Assembly: GCF_010384365.1 (NCBI RefSeq)
Contig: NZ_CP048397.1
Span: 4,464,001-4,528,000 of the forward strand
Direction: 5' to 3'
DNA: 64,000 nucleotides
DNA from: Streptomyces sp. S4.7
GTDB taxonomy: Bacteria; Actinomycetota; Actinomycetes; Streptomycetales; Streptomycetaceae
In this document: positions 51,560-59,953 of the stretch, piece by piece
How positions within the stretch are numbered: position 1 is the first letter of the stretch
Layout of the letters: each line of letters opens with the position of its first letter
Notes under the pieces: generated by a model
What the model was told of the DNA's origin: nothing
What the model saw: only the letters and a program-made list of their open reading frames with translations
Database searches by the model: none
Program-made: the position numbers and the translations under genes

Positions 51560-53455
51560 GTGGAGAATCTGATTGCGCTGCTCATCGCGGCGCCTCTGCT
51601 CGGAGCAGGTCTTCTGCTGTGCGGCGGGCGACGGCTCGACCGGGTGGGACATGTCCTCGGCACGCTGCTGTCGGCCGCCTCCTTCGTGATCGCCGTGGTG
51701 CTCTTCGCCGACATGCTGGGCAGGAGCGGCGAGGAACGCGCCCTGCACCAGCACCTGTTCAGCTGGGTGCCCGTCGAGAGCTTCCAGGCGGACATCGCGT
51801 TCCAGCTCGACCAGTTGTCGATGACGTTCGTCCTGCTGATCACCGGCGTCGGCACCCTGATCCACATCTACTCCATCGGGTACATGGAGCACGACGAGCG
51901 GCGCCGCCGCTTCTTCGGCTATCTGAACCTGTTCCTCGCCGCGATGCTGCTGCTCGTCCTCGCGGACAACTACCTCCTGCTGTACTTCGGCTGGGAGGGC
52001 GTCGGTCTCGCGTCGTACCTGCTCATCGGTTTCTGGCAGCACAAGCCCAGCGCGGCGACGGCGGCCAAGAAGGCGTTCCTCGTCAACCGCGTCGGCGACA
52101 TGGGCCTGTCGATCGCGATCATGCTGATGTTCACCACCTTCGGCACGTTCGCCTTCGGACCGGTCCTGGAGTCCACCGGTGAGGCGAGCGGCGGCACGCT
52201 GACGGGTATCGGCCTGATGCTTCTGCTGGCCGCCTGCGGCAAGTCGGCGCAGGTGCCGCTCCAGTCCTGGCTCGGCGACGCGATGGAGGGCCCGACCCCG
52301 GTCTCGGCCCTCATCCACGCGGCGACGATGGTGACCGCGGGCGTGTACCTGATCACCCGGTCCGGCGCGATCTTCAACGCCTCGCCGGACGCCCAGCTGG
52401 TGGTCGTGATCGTCGGAGCGGTCACGCTCCTGTTCGGTGCGATCGTCGGTTGCGCGAAGGACGACATCAAGAAGGCCCTCGCGGGCTCGACGATGTCCCA
52501 GATCGGCTACATGATCCTGGCCGCGGGCCTCGGCCCCATCGGCTACGTCTTCGCGATCATGCACCTGGTGACGCACGGCTTCTTCAAGGCGGGGCTGTTC
52601 CTCGGCGCCGGCTCGGTCATGCACGGCATGAACGACGAAGTGGACATGCGGAAGTACGGGGGCCTGCGCAAGTACATGCCGGTCACCTTCGTCACCTTCG
52701 GTCTCGGCTATCTCGCGATCATCGGCTTCCCCGGTCTCTCCGGCTTCTGGTCGAAGGACAAGATCATCGAGGCGGCGTTCGCCAAGGGAGGCACCGAGGG
52801 CTGGATCCTCGGCGCCGTCACCCTGCTGGGCGCGGCCCTCACGGCGTACTACATGACGCGCGTGATGCTGATGACCTTCTTCGGCGAGAAGCGCTGGCAG
52901 CCCGACGCGGAGGGCAACGAGCCGCACCCGCACGAGTCGCCCAAGTCGATGACGATCCCGATGATCGTCCTCGCCTTCGGCTCGGTCTTCGCGGGCGGTC
53001 TCTTCTCGCTCAACGAGTCGTTCGTGAAGTGGCTGGAGCCGGTCACCCAGTTCGAGCACGGCCACCCGCCGATCAGTGCGGCGGCCGTCACCGCCTCCAC
53101 GGTCGTGGTGCTGCTCATCGGTGTCGGCGTCGCGTATCTCCAGTACGGCCGCAAGCCGGTGCCCGTCACCGCGCCGCGCGGCTCGCTGCTCACCCGCGCC
53201 GCCCGCCGCGATCTCCTCCAGGACGACTTCAACCACGTGGTCCTGGTACGCGGCGGCGAGCACCTCACCCGCTCGCTCGTGTACGTCGACCACACCCTGG
53301 TCGACGGTGTCGTCAACGGCACGGCGGCGTCGTTCGGCGGGCTCTCCGGCCGGCTGCGCAAGCTGCAGAACGGCTACGCCCGCTCCTACGCGGTCTCGAT
53401 GTTCGGAGGTACGGCAGTGCTCATCGCCGCGACCCTGTTGATGAGGGCGGTGTAA
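51560..53455 (+). CDS. nuoL: NADH-quinone oxidoreductase subunit L
   Basis: This 631-residue antiporter-like, proton-pumping subunit sits at the far end of the membrane arm. Key residues appear in YFGWEGVGLASYLLIGFW (Glu), KSAQVPLQSWLGDAMEGPTPVSALIHAATMV split over several helices, and MHLVTHGFFKAGLFLGAGSV. The long lateral helix and last helix are at the C-terminus. The start codon is GTG at 51560. Confidence 0.96.
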   Translation: MENLIALLIAAPLLGAGLLLCGGRRLDRVGHVLGTLLSAASFVIAVVLFADMLGRSGEERALHQHLFSWVPVESFQADIAFQLDQLSMTFVLLITGVGTLIHIYSIGYMEHDERRRRFFGYLNLFLAAMLLLVLADNYLLLYFGWEGVGLASYLLIGFWQHKPSAATAAKKAFLVNRVGDMGLSIAIMLMFTTFGTFAFGPVLESTGEASGGTLTGIGLMLLLAACGKSAQVPLQSWLGDAMEGPTPVSALIHAATMVTAGVYLITRSGAIFNASPDAQLVVVIVGAVTLLFGAIVGCAKDDIKKALAGSTMSQIGYMILAAGLGPIGYVFAIMHLVTHGFFKAGLFLGAGSVMHGMNDEVDMRKYGGLRKYMPVTFVTFGLGYLAIIGFPGLSGFWSKDKIIEAAFAKGGTEGWILGAVTLLGAALTAYYMTRVMLMTFFGEKRWQPDAEGNEPHPHESPKSMTIPMIVLAFGSVFAGGLFSLNESFVKWLEPVTQFEHGHPPISAAAVTASTVVVLLIGVGVAYLQYGRKPVPVTAPRGSLLTRAARRDLLQDDFNHVVLVRGGEHLTRSLVYVDHTLVDGVVNGTAASFGGLSGRLRKLQNGYARSYAVSMFGGTAVLIAATLLMRAV

Positions 53456-53459
53456 TCAG

Positions 53460-55052
53460 ATGTCGTTCCCCCTTCTGACGGCGACGGCGGCCGTCCCGGC
53501 GATCGGCGCGATCGTCACGGCGGCCGTCCCGGCCGCAAGGCGCACCGCGGCCAAGTGGGTCGCGCTGACCTTCTCGCTCGCCACGCTCGTGCTGGCGGTG
53601 ATCGCGCTGGTCCGTTTCGAGCCCGGCGGCGACCGCTACCAGCTCACCGAGTCCCATGCCTGGATCGCCGACTTCGGGGTCAGGTACGAACTGGGCGTCG
53701 ACGGCATCGGTGTGTCGCTCCTGGCGCTCACCGCCCTGCTGATCCCCTTCGTCATCCTCGCGGGCTGGCACGACGCGGACCCGCCGGTGTCCGACGGCGG
53801 CTCCGCCGGGGGCAAGAACTCCCGCTGGCGGCCGACGCAGGGCTTCTTCGCCCTGATCCTGATGGTCGAGGCGATGGTGATCCTCTCCTTCGAGGCCACC
53901 GACGTCTTCCTCTTCTACATCCTGTTCGAAGCCATGCTCATCCCGGTGTACTTCCTCATCGGCGGCTTCGGGGACCGGGCCCACGCGGGCGGCGACGAGG
54001 CCGGAGCCACCCAGCGGTCGTACGCGGCCGTGAAGTTCCTCCTCTACAACCTGGCCGGCGGCCTGATCATGCTCGCCGCCGTCATCGGTCTGTTCGTCTC
54101 GGCGGGGACCTTCTCGCTGACGGAGATCGCCGAGGCCAGGGCCAACGGCACGCTGGACATGTCGACGGGCATGGAGAGGTGGCTCTTCCTGGGCTTCTTC
54201 TTCGCCTTCGCCGTCAAGGCGCCGCTGTGGCCGGTGCACACCTGGCTGCCGAACGCCATGGGCGAGGCCACCGCGCCCGTCGCCGTCCTGATCACCGCGG
54301 TGGTCGACAAGGTCGGCACGTTCGCGATGCTGCGCTTCTGCCTCCAGCTCTTCCCGGAGGCGTCCAAGTGGGCGACCCCCGTGGTGCTGGTGCTGGCGCT
54401 GATCAGCATCGTGTACGGGGCGCTGCTCGCGGTCGGCCAGCGCGACATCAAGCGTCTGATCGCGTACGCCTCGATCTCCCACTTCGGCTTCATCATCATG
54501 GGCATCTTCGCGATGACCAGTCAGGGCCAGTCGGGCGCGACGCTCTACATGATCAACCACGGCATCTCGACGGCGGCGCTGCTGCTGGTCGCGGGCTTCC
54601 TGATCTCGCGGCGCGGTTCGCGGCTCATCTCGGACTACGGCGGGGTGCAGAAGGTCGCGCCGGTACTGGCCGGCACGTTCCTGATCGGTGGTCTCGCGAC
54701 GCTCTCGCTGCCGGGACTCGCCCCGTTCGTGAGTGAATTCCTGGTCCTGGTCGGCACGTTCAGCGTGTATCCGGTGATCGGCATCATCGCGACCGTCGGC
54801 ATCGTGCTCGCCGCGCTCTACGTCCTGGTCCTCTACCAGCGCACGATGACGGGCCCGGTGAACGAGTCGGTCCGCCACATGCCGGACCTGAAACTCCGGG
54901 AGCTGGCGGTCGTCACCCCGCTGATCGCGCTCCTCCTCTTCCTGGGCGTCTACCCGAAGCCACTGACCGACATCGTGAATCCGGCGGTGGAGCACACCAT
55001 GAGTGACGTACAGAAGACCGACCCCAAGCCCGAGGTGGAGGCAGCCCCGTGA
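53460..55052 (+). CDS. nuoM: NADH-quinone oxidoreductase subunit M
   Basis: This 530-residue antiporter-like subunit has ILFEAMLIPVYFLIGGFG with the conserved Glu, the KAPLWPVHTWLPNAMGEA segment carrying the channel Lys, and LYMINHGISTAALLLVAGFL. ATG at 53460 lies 4 bp after nuoL. The stop overlaps nuoN by 4 nt. Confidence 0.96.
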   Translation: MSFPLLTATAAVPAIGAIVTAAVPAARRTAAKWVALTFSLATLVLAVIALVRFEPGGDRYQLTESHAWIADFGVRYELGVDGIGVSLLALTALLIPFVILAGWHDADPPVSDGGSAGGKNSRWRPTQGFFALILMVEAMVILSFEATDVFLFYILFEAMLIPVYFLIGGFGDRAHAGGDEAGATQRSYAAVKFLLYNLAGGLIMLAAVIGLFVSAGTFSLTEIAEARANGTLDMSTGMERWLFLGFFFAFAVKAPLWPVHTWLPNAMGEATAPVAVLITAVVDKVGTFAMLRFCLQLFPEASKWATPVVLVLALISIVYGALLAVGQRDIKRLIAYASISHFGFIIMGIFAMTSQGQSGATLYMINHGISTAALLLVAGFLISRRGSRLISDYGGVQKVAPVLAGTFLIGGLATLSLPGLAPFVSEFLVLVGTFSVYPVIGIIATVGIVLAALYVLVLYQRTMTGPVNESVRHMPDLKLRELAVVTPLIALLLFLGVYPKPLTDIVNPAVEHTMSDVQKTDPKPEVEAAP

Positions 55053-56701
55053 GTGCGACAGCTGTCCACAGCCTGTGGACAACGACGGCGGCCCAGGGGA
55101 TCGACAAGATCCAGGCCCCCAAGATCGAATACGCACAACTGGCCCCCGTGCTGATCGTGCTGGGCGCCGCCGTCGTGGGCATCCTCCTTGAGGCCTTCGT
55201 CCCGAGGAAGGGGCGGTACTACGCCCAGCTCTTCCTCTCGGTCGTCGCCCTGGCCGCCGCGTTCGCCGCGGTGGTCGCCCTCGCGGCGGGCGGATACGGC
55301 AGCACCAAGGCGCATCTCGCCGCCATGGGCGCGATCGCCGTGGACGGCCCCGCGCTGTTCCTCCAGGGCGTCATCCTGCTCACGGCGGTCGTCGCCGTGT
55401 TCACCTTCGCCGAGCGCAGGCTCGATCCGGCGAGCCACGGCAACCGGATCGACTCGTTCGCCGCCCAGGGCGCCTCGGTGCCCGGCAGCGCGAGCGAGAA
55501 GGAGGCCGTCAAGGCCGGGTTCACCACCACCGAGGTCTTCCCGATCGCGCTGTTCGCGGTGGCCGGCATGCTGGTCTTCCCTGCGGCCAACGACCTGCTG
55601 ACGCTCTTCATCGCGCTGGAGGTCTTCTCCCTCCCGCTCTACCTCCTGTGCGCGCTGGCCCGCCGCAAGCGGCTGATGTCGCAGGAGGCCGCGGTGAAGT
55701 ACTTCCTGCTCGGCGCCTTCTCCTCCGCGTTCCTGCTCTTCGGTGTCGCCCTCCTCTACGGCTACGCGGGCTCGGTGTCGTACGCGCGCATCGCCGCCGT
55801 CGTTGACGGCTCGGTCGGCACCGTCGACCCGGTCCTCGCGGAGACCATGGGCAACGACGCGCTGCTGCTCATCGGCGGCGCGATGATCCTGATGGGCCTG
55901 CTCTTCAAGGTCGGCGCGGTGCCGTTCCACATGTGGACCCCGGACGTCTACCAGGGCGCGCCCACACCGATCACCGGTTTCATGGCCGCCGCGACGAAGG
56001 TGGCCGCGTTCGGCGCGCTGCTGCGGCTGCTCTACGTGGTGCTGCCCGGCCTGCGCTGGGACTATCGGCCGGTCATGTTCGGCGTCGCGATCCTCACCAT
56101 GCTGTTCGGTGCGATCGTCGCCATCACCCAGACCGACATCAAGCGCCTCCTGGCGTACTCGTCGATCGCGCACGCCGGCTTCATCCTGGCCGGTGTCATC
56201 GCCATGACGGACCAGGGCATCTCCTCCGTCCTCTTCTATCTGGCGGCGTACTCCTTCGTCACGGTCGGCGCGTTCGCCGTCGTGACGCTGGTGCGCGACG
56301 CGGGCGGCGAGGCCACGCACCTGTCCAAGTGGGCGGGGCTGGGACGGCGTTCGCCACTGGTGGCCGCGGTCTTCGCGGTCTTCCTGCTGGCCTTCGCCGG
56401 CATCCCGCTGACCTCGGGATTCTCCGGGAAGTTCGCCGTCTTCAAGGCGGCGGCCGACGGGGGCGCCGGTGCGCTGGTCGTGGTGGGTGTGATTTCATCC
56501 GCGATCGCCGCGTTCTTCTACATCCGGGTCATCGTGCTCATGTTCTTCAGCGAGCCGAAGGCGGACGGCCCCACGGTCGCCGTGCCCTCGCCGCTGACGA
56601 TGACCACGATCGGGGTGGGCGTCGCCGTCACGGTGGTGCTGGGCGTCGCGCCGCAGTACTTCCTGGATCTGGCGAGCCAGGCGGGCGTCTTCGTGCGGTA
56701 G
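55049..56701 (+). CDS. nuoN: NADH-quinone oxidoreductase subunit N
   Basis: This last subunit (550 residues) is the third antiporter-like proton channel. Family parts are LFIALEVFSLPLYLLCALAR (Glu), FKVGAVPFHMWTPDVYQGAP (Lys) and KRLLAYSSIAHAGFILAGVI. The N-terminal codons for VHSLW form a 9-bp inverted repeat that contains a DnaA-box-like TTGTCCACA on the minus strand. A terminator follows 31 bp after the stop. Confidence 0.96.
   Translation: MSATAVHSLWTTTAAQGIDKIQAPKIEYAQLAPVLIVLGAAVVGILLEAFVPRKGRYYAQLFLSVVALAAAFAAVVALAAGGYGSTKAHLAAMGAIAVDGPALFLQGVILLTAVVAVFTFAERRLDPASHGNRIDSFAAQGASVPGSASEKEAVKAGFTTTEVFPIALFAVAGMLVFPAANDLLTLFIALEVFSLPLYLLCALARRKRLMSQEAAVKYFLLGAFSSAFLLFGVALLYGYAGSVSYARIAAVVDGSVGTVDPVLAETMGNDALLLIGGAMILMGLLFKVGAVPFHMWTPDVYQGAPTPITGFMAAATKVAAFGALLRLLYVVLPGLRWDYRPVMFGVAILTMLFGAIVAITQTDIKRLLAYSSIAHAGFILAGVIAMTDQGISSVLFYLAAYSFVTVGAFAVVTLVRDAGGEATHLSKWAGLGRRSPLVAAVFAVFLLAFAGIPLTSGFSGKFAVFKAAADGGAGALVVVGVISSAIAAFFYIRVIVLMFFSEPKADGPTVAVPSPLTMTTIGVGVAVTVVLGVAPQYFLDLASQAGVFVR
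55063..55082. other. DnaA-box-like inverted repeat inside nuoN
   Basis: TGTCCACAG-C-CTGTGGACA is a perfect 9-bp inverted repeat. Read on the minus strand, 55082-55074 is TTGTCCACA, the preferred Streptomyces DnaA box; the plus-strand arm is CTGTCCACA. It may only reflect the codons for VHSLW. Confidence 0.4.
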
Positions 56702-56732
56702 CCCGTAGGACCTTTCGGTCAGGCGTACGCGC

Positions 56733-56766
56733 CGCGGGGCCCCACCGGTGTCGGTGGGGCCCCGCG
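56733..56766. terminator. Terminator at the end of the nuo operon
   Basis: A perfect 14-bp inverted repeat (56733-56746 with 56753-56766) with loop ggtgtc lies between nuoN and a convergent gene. Confidence 0.75.
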
Positions 56767-56770
56767 ACGT

Positions 56771-57133
56771 TCACAGGCTTGCGGTGCGCGGGCTTCGGTT
56801 CACCGGCTTCAGGGGTCCGGGGGGCGGGGCTTCGGGGAGGCGCAGCGCGCCGTCCACGCAGCCCGCCATCCAGGCGGCGTTCGTCTCCACGCCGTCGGTC
56901 TCCGCGTGCTCCCCGCACTCGGACTCGGCGGCCCCGCCGTCGGACGCGTCGGCGCCGCCCAGATGGCCGGCCGGGCCCTCGTCCCGGCCGAAGACACAGC
57001 CCTCCGAGTAGCCGGGCGCCGACTCATCGCTACAGGCTCTCAGGCCCAGGGCCGACAGCAGTACCAGCAGCAGCACGGACAGCGGCACCAGAGGCCGTAC
57101 GGGGAGGTTGGCACGCCACCGGGAGGCGCTCAC
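56771..57133 (-). CDS. Small hypothetical protein with one membrane segment
   Basis: This 120-residue protein has a basic start, one hydrophobic helix or signal anchor (LVPLSVLLLVLLSALGLRAC), and a Cys/Gly/Asp-rich remainder with about five cysteines (GYSEGCVFG, SECGEH, MAGCVDG). It may be exported and disulphide-bonded; the Cys right after the hydrophobic segment is not a good lipobox. The ATG overlaps the fahA stop by 4 nt, so the two are coupled, but no functional link is evident. Confidence 0.7.
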   Translation of the reverse strand: MSASRWRANLPVRPLVPLSVLLLVLLSALGLRACSDESAPGYSEGCVFGRDEGPAGHLGGADASDGGAAESECGEHAETDGVETNAAWMAGCVDGALRLPEAPPPGPLKPVNRSPRTASL

Positions 57134-58353
57134 CCGGCGGTGATCCGGCCCGTCACCTCGCCGAGGCCCACACGCGTGCCGTCCGGGCCCGGGGCCCAGG
57201 CGGTCATCGTGACCTCGTCGCCGTCCTCCAGGAACGTCCGCTTGCCCTGGTCGAGTTCGAGGGGCTCCGTGCCGTTCCAGGTCAGCTCGATCAGGGAGCC
57301 GCGCTGATCACGCTCGGGGCCGCTGACCGTGCCGGAGCCGTACAGATCGCCCGTACGGAGCGAGGCGCCGTTCACCGTCATATGGGCGAGCTGCTGCGCC
57401 GCCGTCCAGTACATCCCCGCGAAGGGCGGTTCGGAGAGCACCTGGCCGTTGAGCGTGACCGTGATCCGCAGGTCGAAGCCGCCGGGCACCTCCTCGTCCG
57501 CGTCGTCCAGGTACGGCAGCAGCGGGTGAGTACGGGGCGGGGGAGAGACCCGCGCCGCGTCCAGGGCCTCCAGAGGCGTCACCCAGGCCGACACGGACGT
57601 GGCGAAGGACTTGCCGAGGAACGGGCCAAGCGGCACGTTCTCCCAGCCCTGGATGTCGCGCGCCGACCAGTCGTTGAGCAGACAGAGCCCGAAGACGTGG
57701 TCGTCGAAGGCCGACAGCGCCACCGGGGAGCCCATCGCCGAGGGGGCGCCGACGACGAAGCCGACCTCCGTCTCGATGTCCAGCTTCACCGAGGGGCCGA
57801 AGACCGGAACGGGGTCCGCGGGCCCCTTGCGCTGCCCGGACGGGCGCACCACGTCCGTCCCCGAGACGACGACCGTGCCCGCGCGGCCGTGGTAACCGAT
57901 CGGCAGATGCTTCCAGTTCGGCGTCAGCGCCTCGCCGCCGGGCCGGAAGATCCGGCCCAGGTTGGTGGCGTGGTGCTCGCTGGCGTAGAAGTCCACCCAG
58001 TCGGCGACCTCGTACGGAAGGTGCATCGTGACCGAACCGAGCGGGTGCAGCAGCGGCTCTATGTCCGGCCGGTGGGCGGGAACCGTGACCCAGGCGGTGA
58101 GCGCCCGGCGCACATCGCGCCAGGCCGTGCGTCCGGCGGCCATCAGCGGGTCGAGGCCGGGCCGGTCCAGCAGCGCCGCGTACGGGGAGCCCAGCGCGTG
58201 CGCGGCGGCTCCGGCGTCGAGCACATGGCCGCCGACGCGGACCCCGACGCGGCGCCGTTCGGGCTGGTCCGCCGTGGTGAAGACGCCGTACGGGAGGTTG
58301 TGCGGGCCGAAGGGATCGCCCTCGGCCAGTTCGAGCGGGCTCTGCTCGGGCAT
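57130..58353 (-). CDS. fahA: Fumarylacetoacetase
   Basis: This 407-residue enzyme hydrolyses fumarylacetoacetate to fumarate and acetoacetate, the last step of tyrosine breakdown. Family marks are LPYGVF near the start, DFYASEHHATNLGRIFR, the metal-site segment KLDIETEVGFVVG, LLNDWSARDIQGWE and GSLIELTWNGTEP. ATG at 58353 with GCGAGGCAG is preferred to the in-frame ATG 36 bp upstream. No other tyrosine-catabolism gene is adjacent. Confidence 0.94.
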   Translation of the reverse strand: MPEQSPLELAEGDPFGPHNLPYGVFTTADQPERRRVGVRVGGHVLDAGAAAHALGSPYAALLDRPGLDPLMAAGRTAWRDVRRALTAWVTVPAHRPDIEPLLHPLGSVTMHLPYEVADWVDFYASEHHATNLGRIFRPGGEALTPNWKHLPIGYHGRAGTVVVSGTDVVRPSGQRKGPADPVPVFGPSVKLDIETEVGFVVGAPSAMGSPVALSAFDDHVFGLCLLNDWSARDIQGWENVPLGPFLGKSFATSVSAWVTPLEALDAARVSPPPRTHPLLPYLDDADEEVPGGFDLRITVTLNGQVLSEPPFAGMYWTAAQQLAHMTVNGASLRTGDLYGSGTVSGPERDQRGSLIELTWNGTEPLELDQGKRTFLEDGDEVTMTAWAPGPDGTRVGLGEVTGRITAG

Positions 58354-58671
58354 CGGTGCTGCCTCGCTTTCCGGATCGATGCAGGACACGTTACGTCGGT
58401 GTTGCCCGGCGGCGGCAGTGGTGAAAAGCGCGCAATGACCGAAAGGGCCTGAGTGCGGTGGGGTGTTGGGGGACCGTACCGGCGGTAGCCCGAACGGGCG
58501 GGGAGAGCGGGCAAAAGGGGTCAGTCCCCGTCGTATTTACTGATCACGAACATACGGGTGGAGCCGGGAAGGCGCCCACGGTGATCGAAACCCGACCGGA
58601 TACGCTGACTTGAATGACAGCAGCGACACATCGACAATCCATGTGATCGTCAGCAGACAGGAGTAACCCTC
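58354..58671. other. Divergent gap between fahA and the prenyl synthase
   Basis: This 318-bp gap carries promoters for both genes. On the plus strand TACGCT (58601-58606) lies 7 nt before an ATG (58614) that opens a ten-codon ORF (58614-58646, MTAATHRQSM), 25 bp ahead of the synthase start. No gene longer than that is supported. Confidence 0.45.
58601..58614 (+). promoter_or_regulatory. Possible leaderless -10 before a mini-ORF
   Basis: TACGCT (58601-58606) has the -10 to start-codon distance (7 nt) seen at the other leaderless promoters in this window. No good -35 was found. Confidence 0.3.
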
Positions 58672-59682
58672 GTGACCGTCGTCGGGCCGTTCGGGTTGAG
58701 CGTGCGGGACCCGGCTCTTGAAGCCGATGTCCTGAACGGATTGTCGGCCGTGGAGGCGGGTCTCCTCGAAGCCACCAAGAGCGAGGTCCCCTTCATCACG
58801 GAAGCCGCGCAGCATCTGGTGCGCGCCGGCGGCAAGCGGTTCCGGCCGCTGGTCGTGATGCTGGCGGCCCAGTTCGGTGACCCGTACGCCCCCGGGATCG
58901 TGCCGGCGGCCGTCGTCGTCGAACTGACCCACCTGGCGACGCTCTACCACGACGACGTGATGGACGAGGCGGACGTACGCCGGGGTGTGGACAGCGCCAA
59001 CAGCCGCTGGGGCAACTCCGTCGCGGTCCTCACCGGCGACTTCCTCTTCGCGCGCGCCTCGCACATCCTGGCGGACCTCGGGCCGGAGGCCGTACGGATC
59101 CAGGCCGAGGCGTTCGAGCGGCTGGTCACGGGTCAGATCCTGGAGACGGCCGGACCGCGCGACGGGCGCGACCCCGTCAGCCACTACCTCGACGTGCTCG
59201 CCGGCAAGACCGGTGCGCTGTTCGCCGTGTCGGGCCGCTTCGGCGCGCTGACGTCCGGCGCCGACGAGACGGTCACCGACATCCTCACGCAGTACGGTGA
59301 GCGGCTCGGCGTCGCCTTCCAGCTCGCCGACGACGTCCTGGACATCGCCAGCGACTCCCACGAGTCCGGCAAGACCCCCGGCACCGATCTGCGCGAGGGC
59401 ATCCCCACGCTGCCGGTGCTGCTGCTGCGCGAGCAGGCGCAGGCGCACGGCCGTCCGGAGGACGTGGCGCTGGTCGAACTGCTGGACGGCGACCTGACGG
59501 ACGACGCCCGGCACGCGGAGGCGCTGGTCGGACTGCGCGCCCACCCGGCGCTGGAGCAGGCGCGGCGGGACACCGTCCGGTACGCCGAGGAGGCGCGTTC
59601 GGCGCTCGCCCCGCTGCCCGAGTGCTACGCGAAGTCCGCACTGGTCGAGCTCTGCGACGCGGTGGTCCACCGGGCGGGCTGA
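58672..59682 (+). CDS. Polyprenyl diphosphate synthase (trans type)
   Basis: This 336-residue synthase condenses isopentenyl units into a long all-trans chain. The first Asp-rich motif is D94-D-V-M-D98 in LYHDDVMDEADVRRG and the second begins at D220 (QLADDVLDIASD). GGKRFRPLVVML carries the IPP-binding residues. Length and sequence suit the menaquinone side-chain (octa/nonaprenyl class) synthases, so it probably feeds MqnP; exact chain length cannot be told. GTG at 58672 is preceded by GGAG. Confidence 0.92.
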   Translation: MTVVGPFGLSVRDPALEADVLNGLSAVEAGLLEATKSEVPFITEAAQHLVRAGGKRFRPLVVMLAAQFGDPYAPGIVPAAVVVELTHLATLYHDDVMDEADVRRGVDSANSRWGNSVAVLTGDFLFARASHILADLGPEAVRIQAEAFERLVTGQILETAGPRDGRDPVSHYLDVLAGKTGALFAVSGRFGALTSGADETVTDILTQYGERLGVAFQLADDVLDIASDSHESGKTPGTDLREGIPTLPVLLLREQAQAHGRPEDVALVELLDGDLTDDARHAEALVGLRAHPALEQARRDTVRYAEEARSALAPLPECYAKSALVELCDAVVHRAG

Positions 59683-59825
59683 GTACGCCTGTTGACCCCG
59701 TCCGAGGTTCCGTCACCCGACCGGGTCCGTACCCCCGGCTCGTTCTTCCCCCGTCCCCTACTGGATGGGGGAGGTGGCCGCTTCCCCTGTCATCCCGAAG
59801 CAGTACGCGAGGTTGCGCCCGCGGG

Positions 59826-59855
59826 TTGACGCTTCCTATTAGCTGATTTGGTCTT
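59826..59855 (+). promoter_or_regulatory. Candidate promoter of the LolA-like gene
   Basis: TTGACG (59826-59831), an 18-bp spacer and GGTCTT (59850-59855) lie about 100 bp upstream of the ATG at 59954, in an AT-rich patch. Confidence 0.35.
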
Positions 59856-59953
59856 ATGGAGAGCACCACCCCGGACCAATTCGAGTGAGAATGGCGGCAA
59901 GGGGTGGACGAGTGAAGAGGACGGAAGCCGCCGACCACGGAGGTAGGGCACAC

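Noticed and set aside
51266..53293. Very long minus-strand frame opposite nuoL
   Set aside because: It encodes only His/Arg/Asp-rich low-complexity sequence. The plus strand carries an intact complex I subunit.
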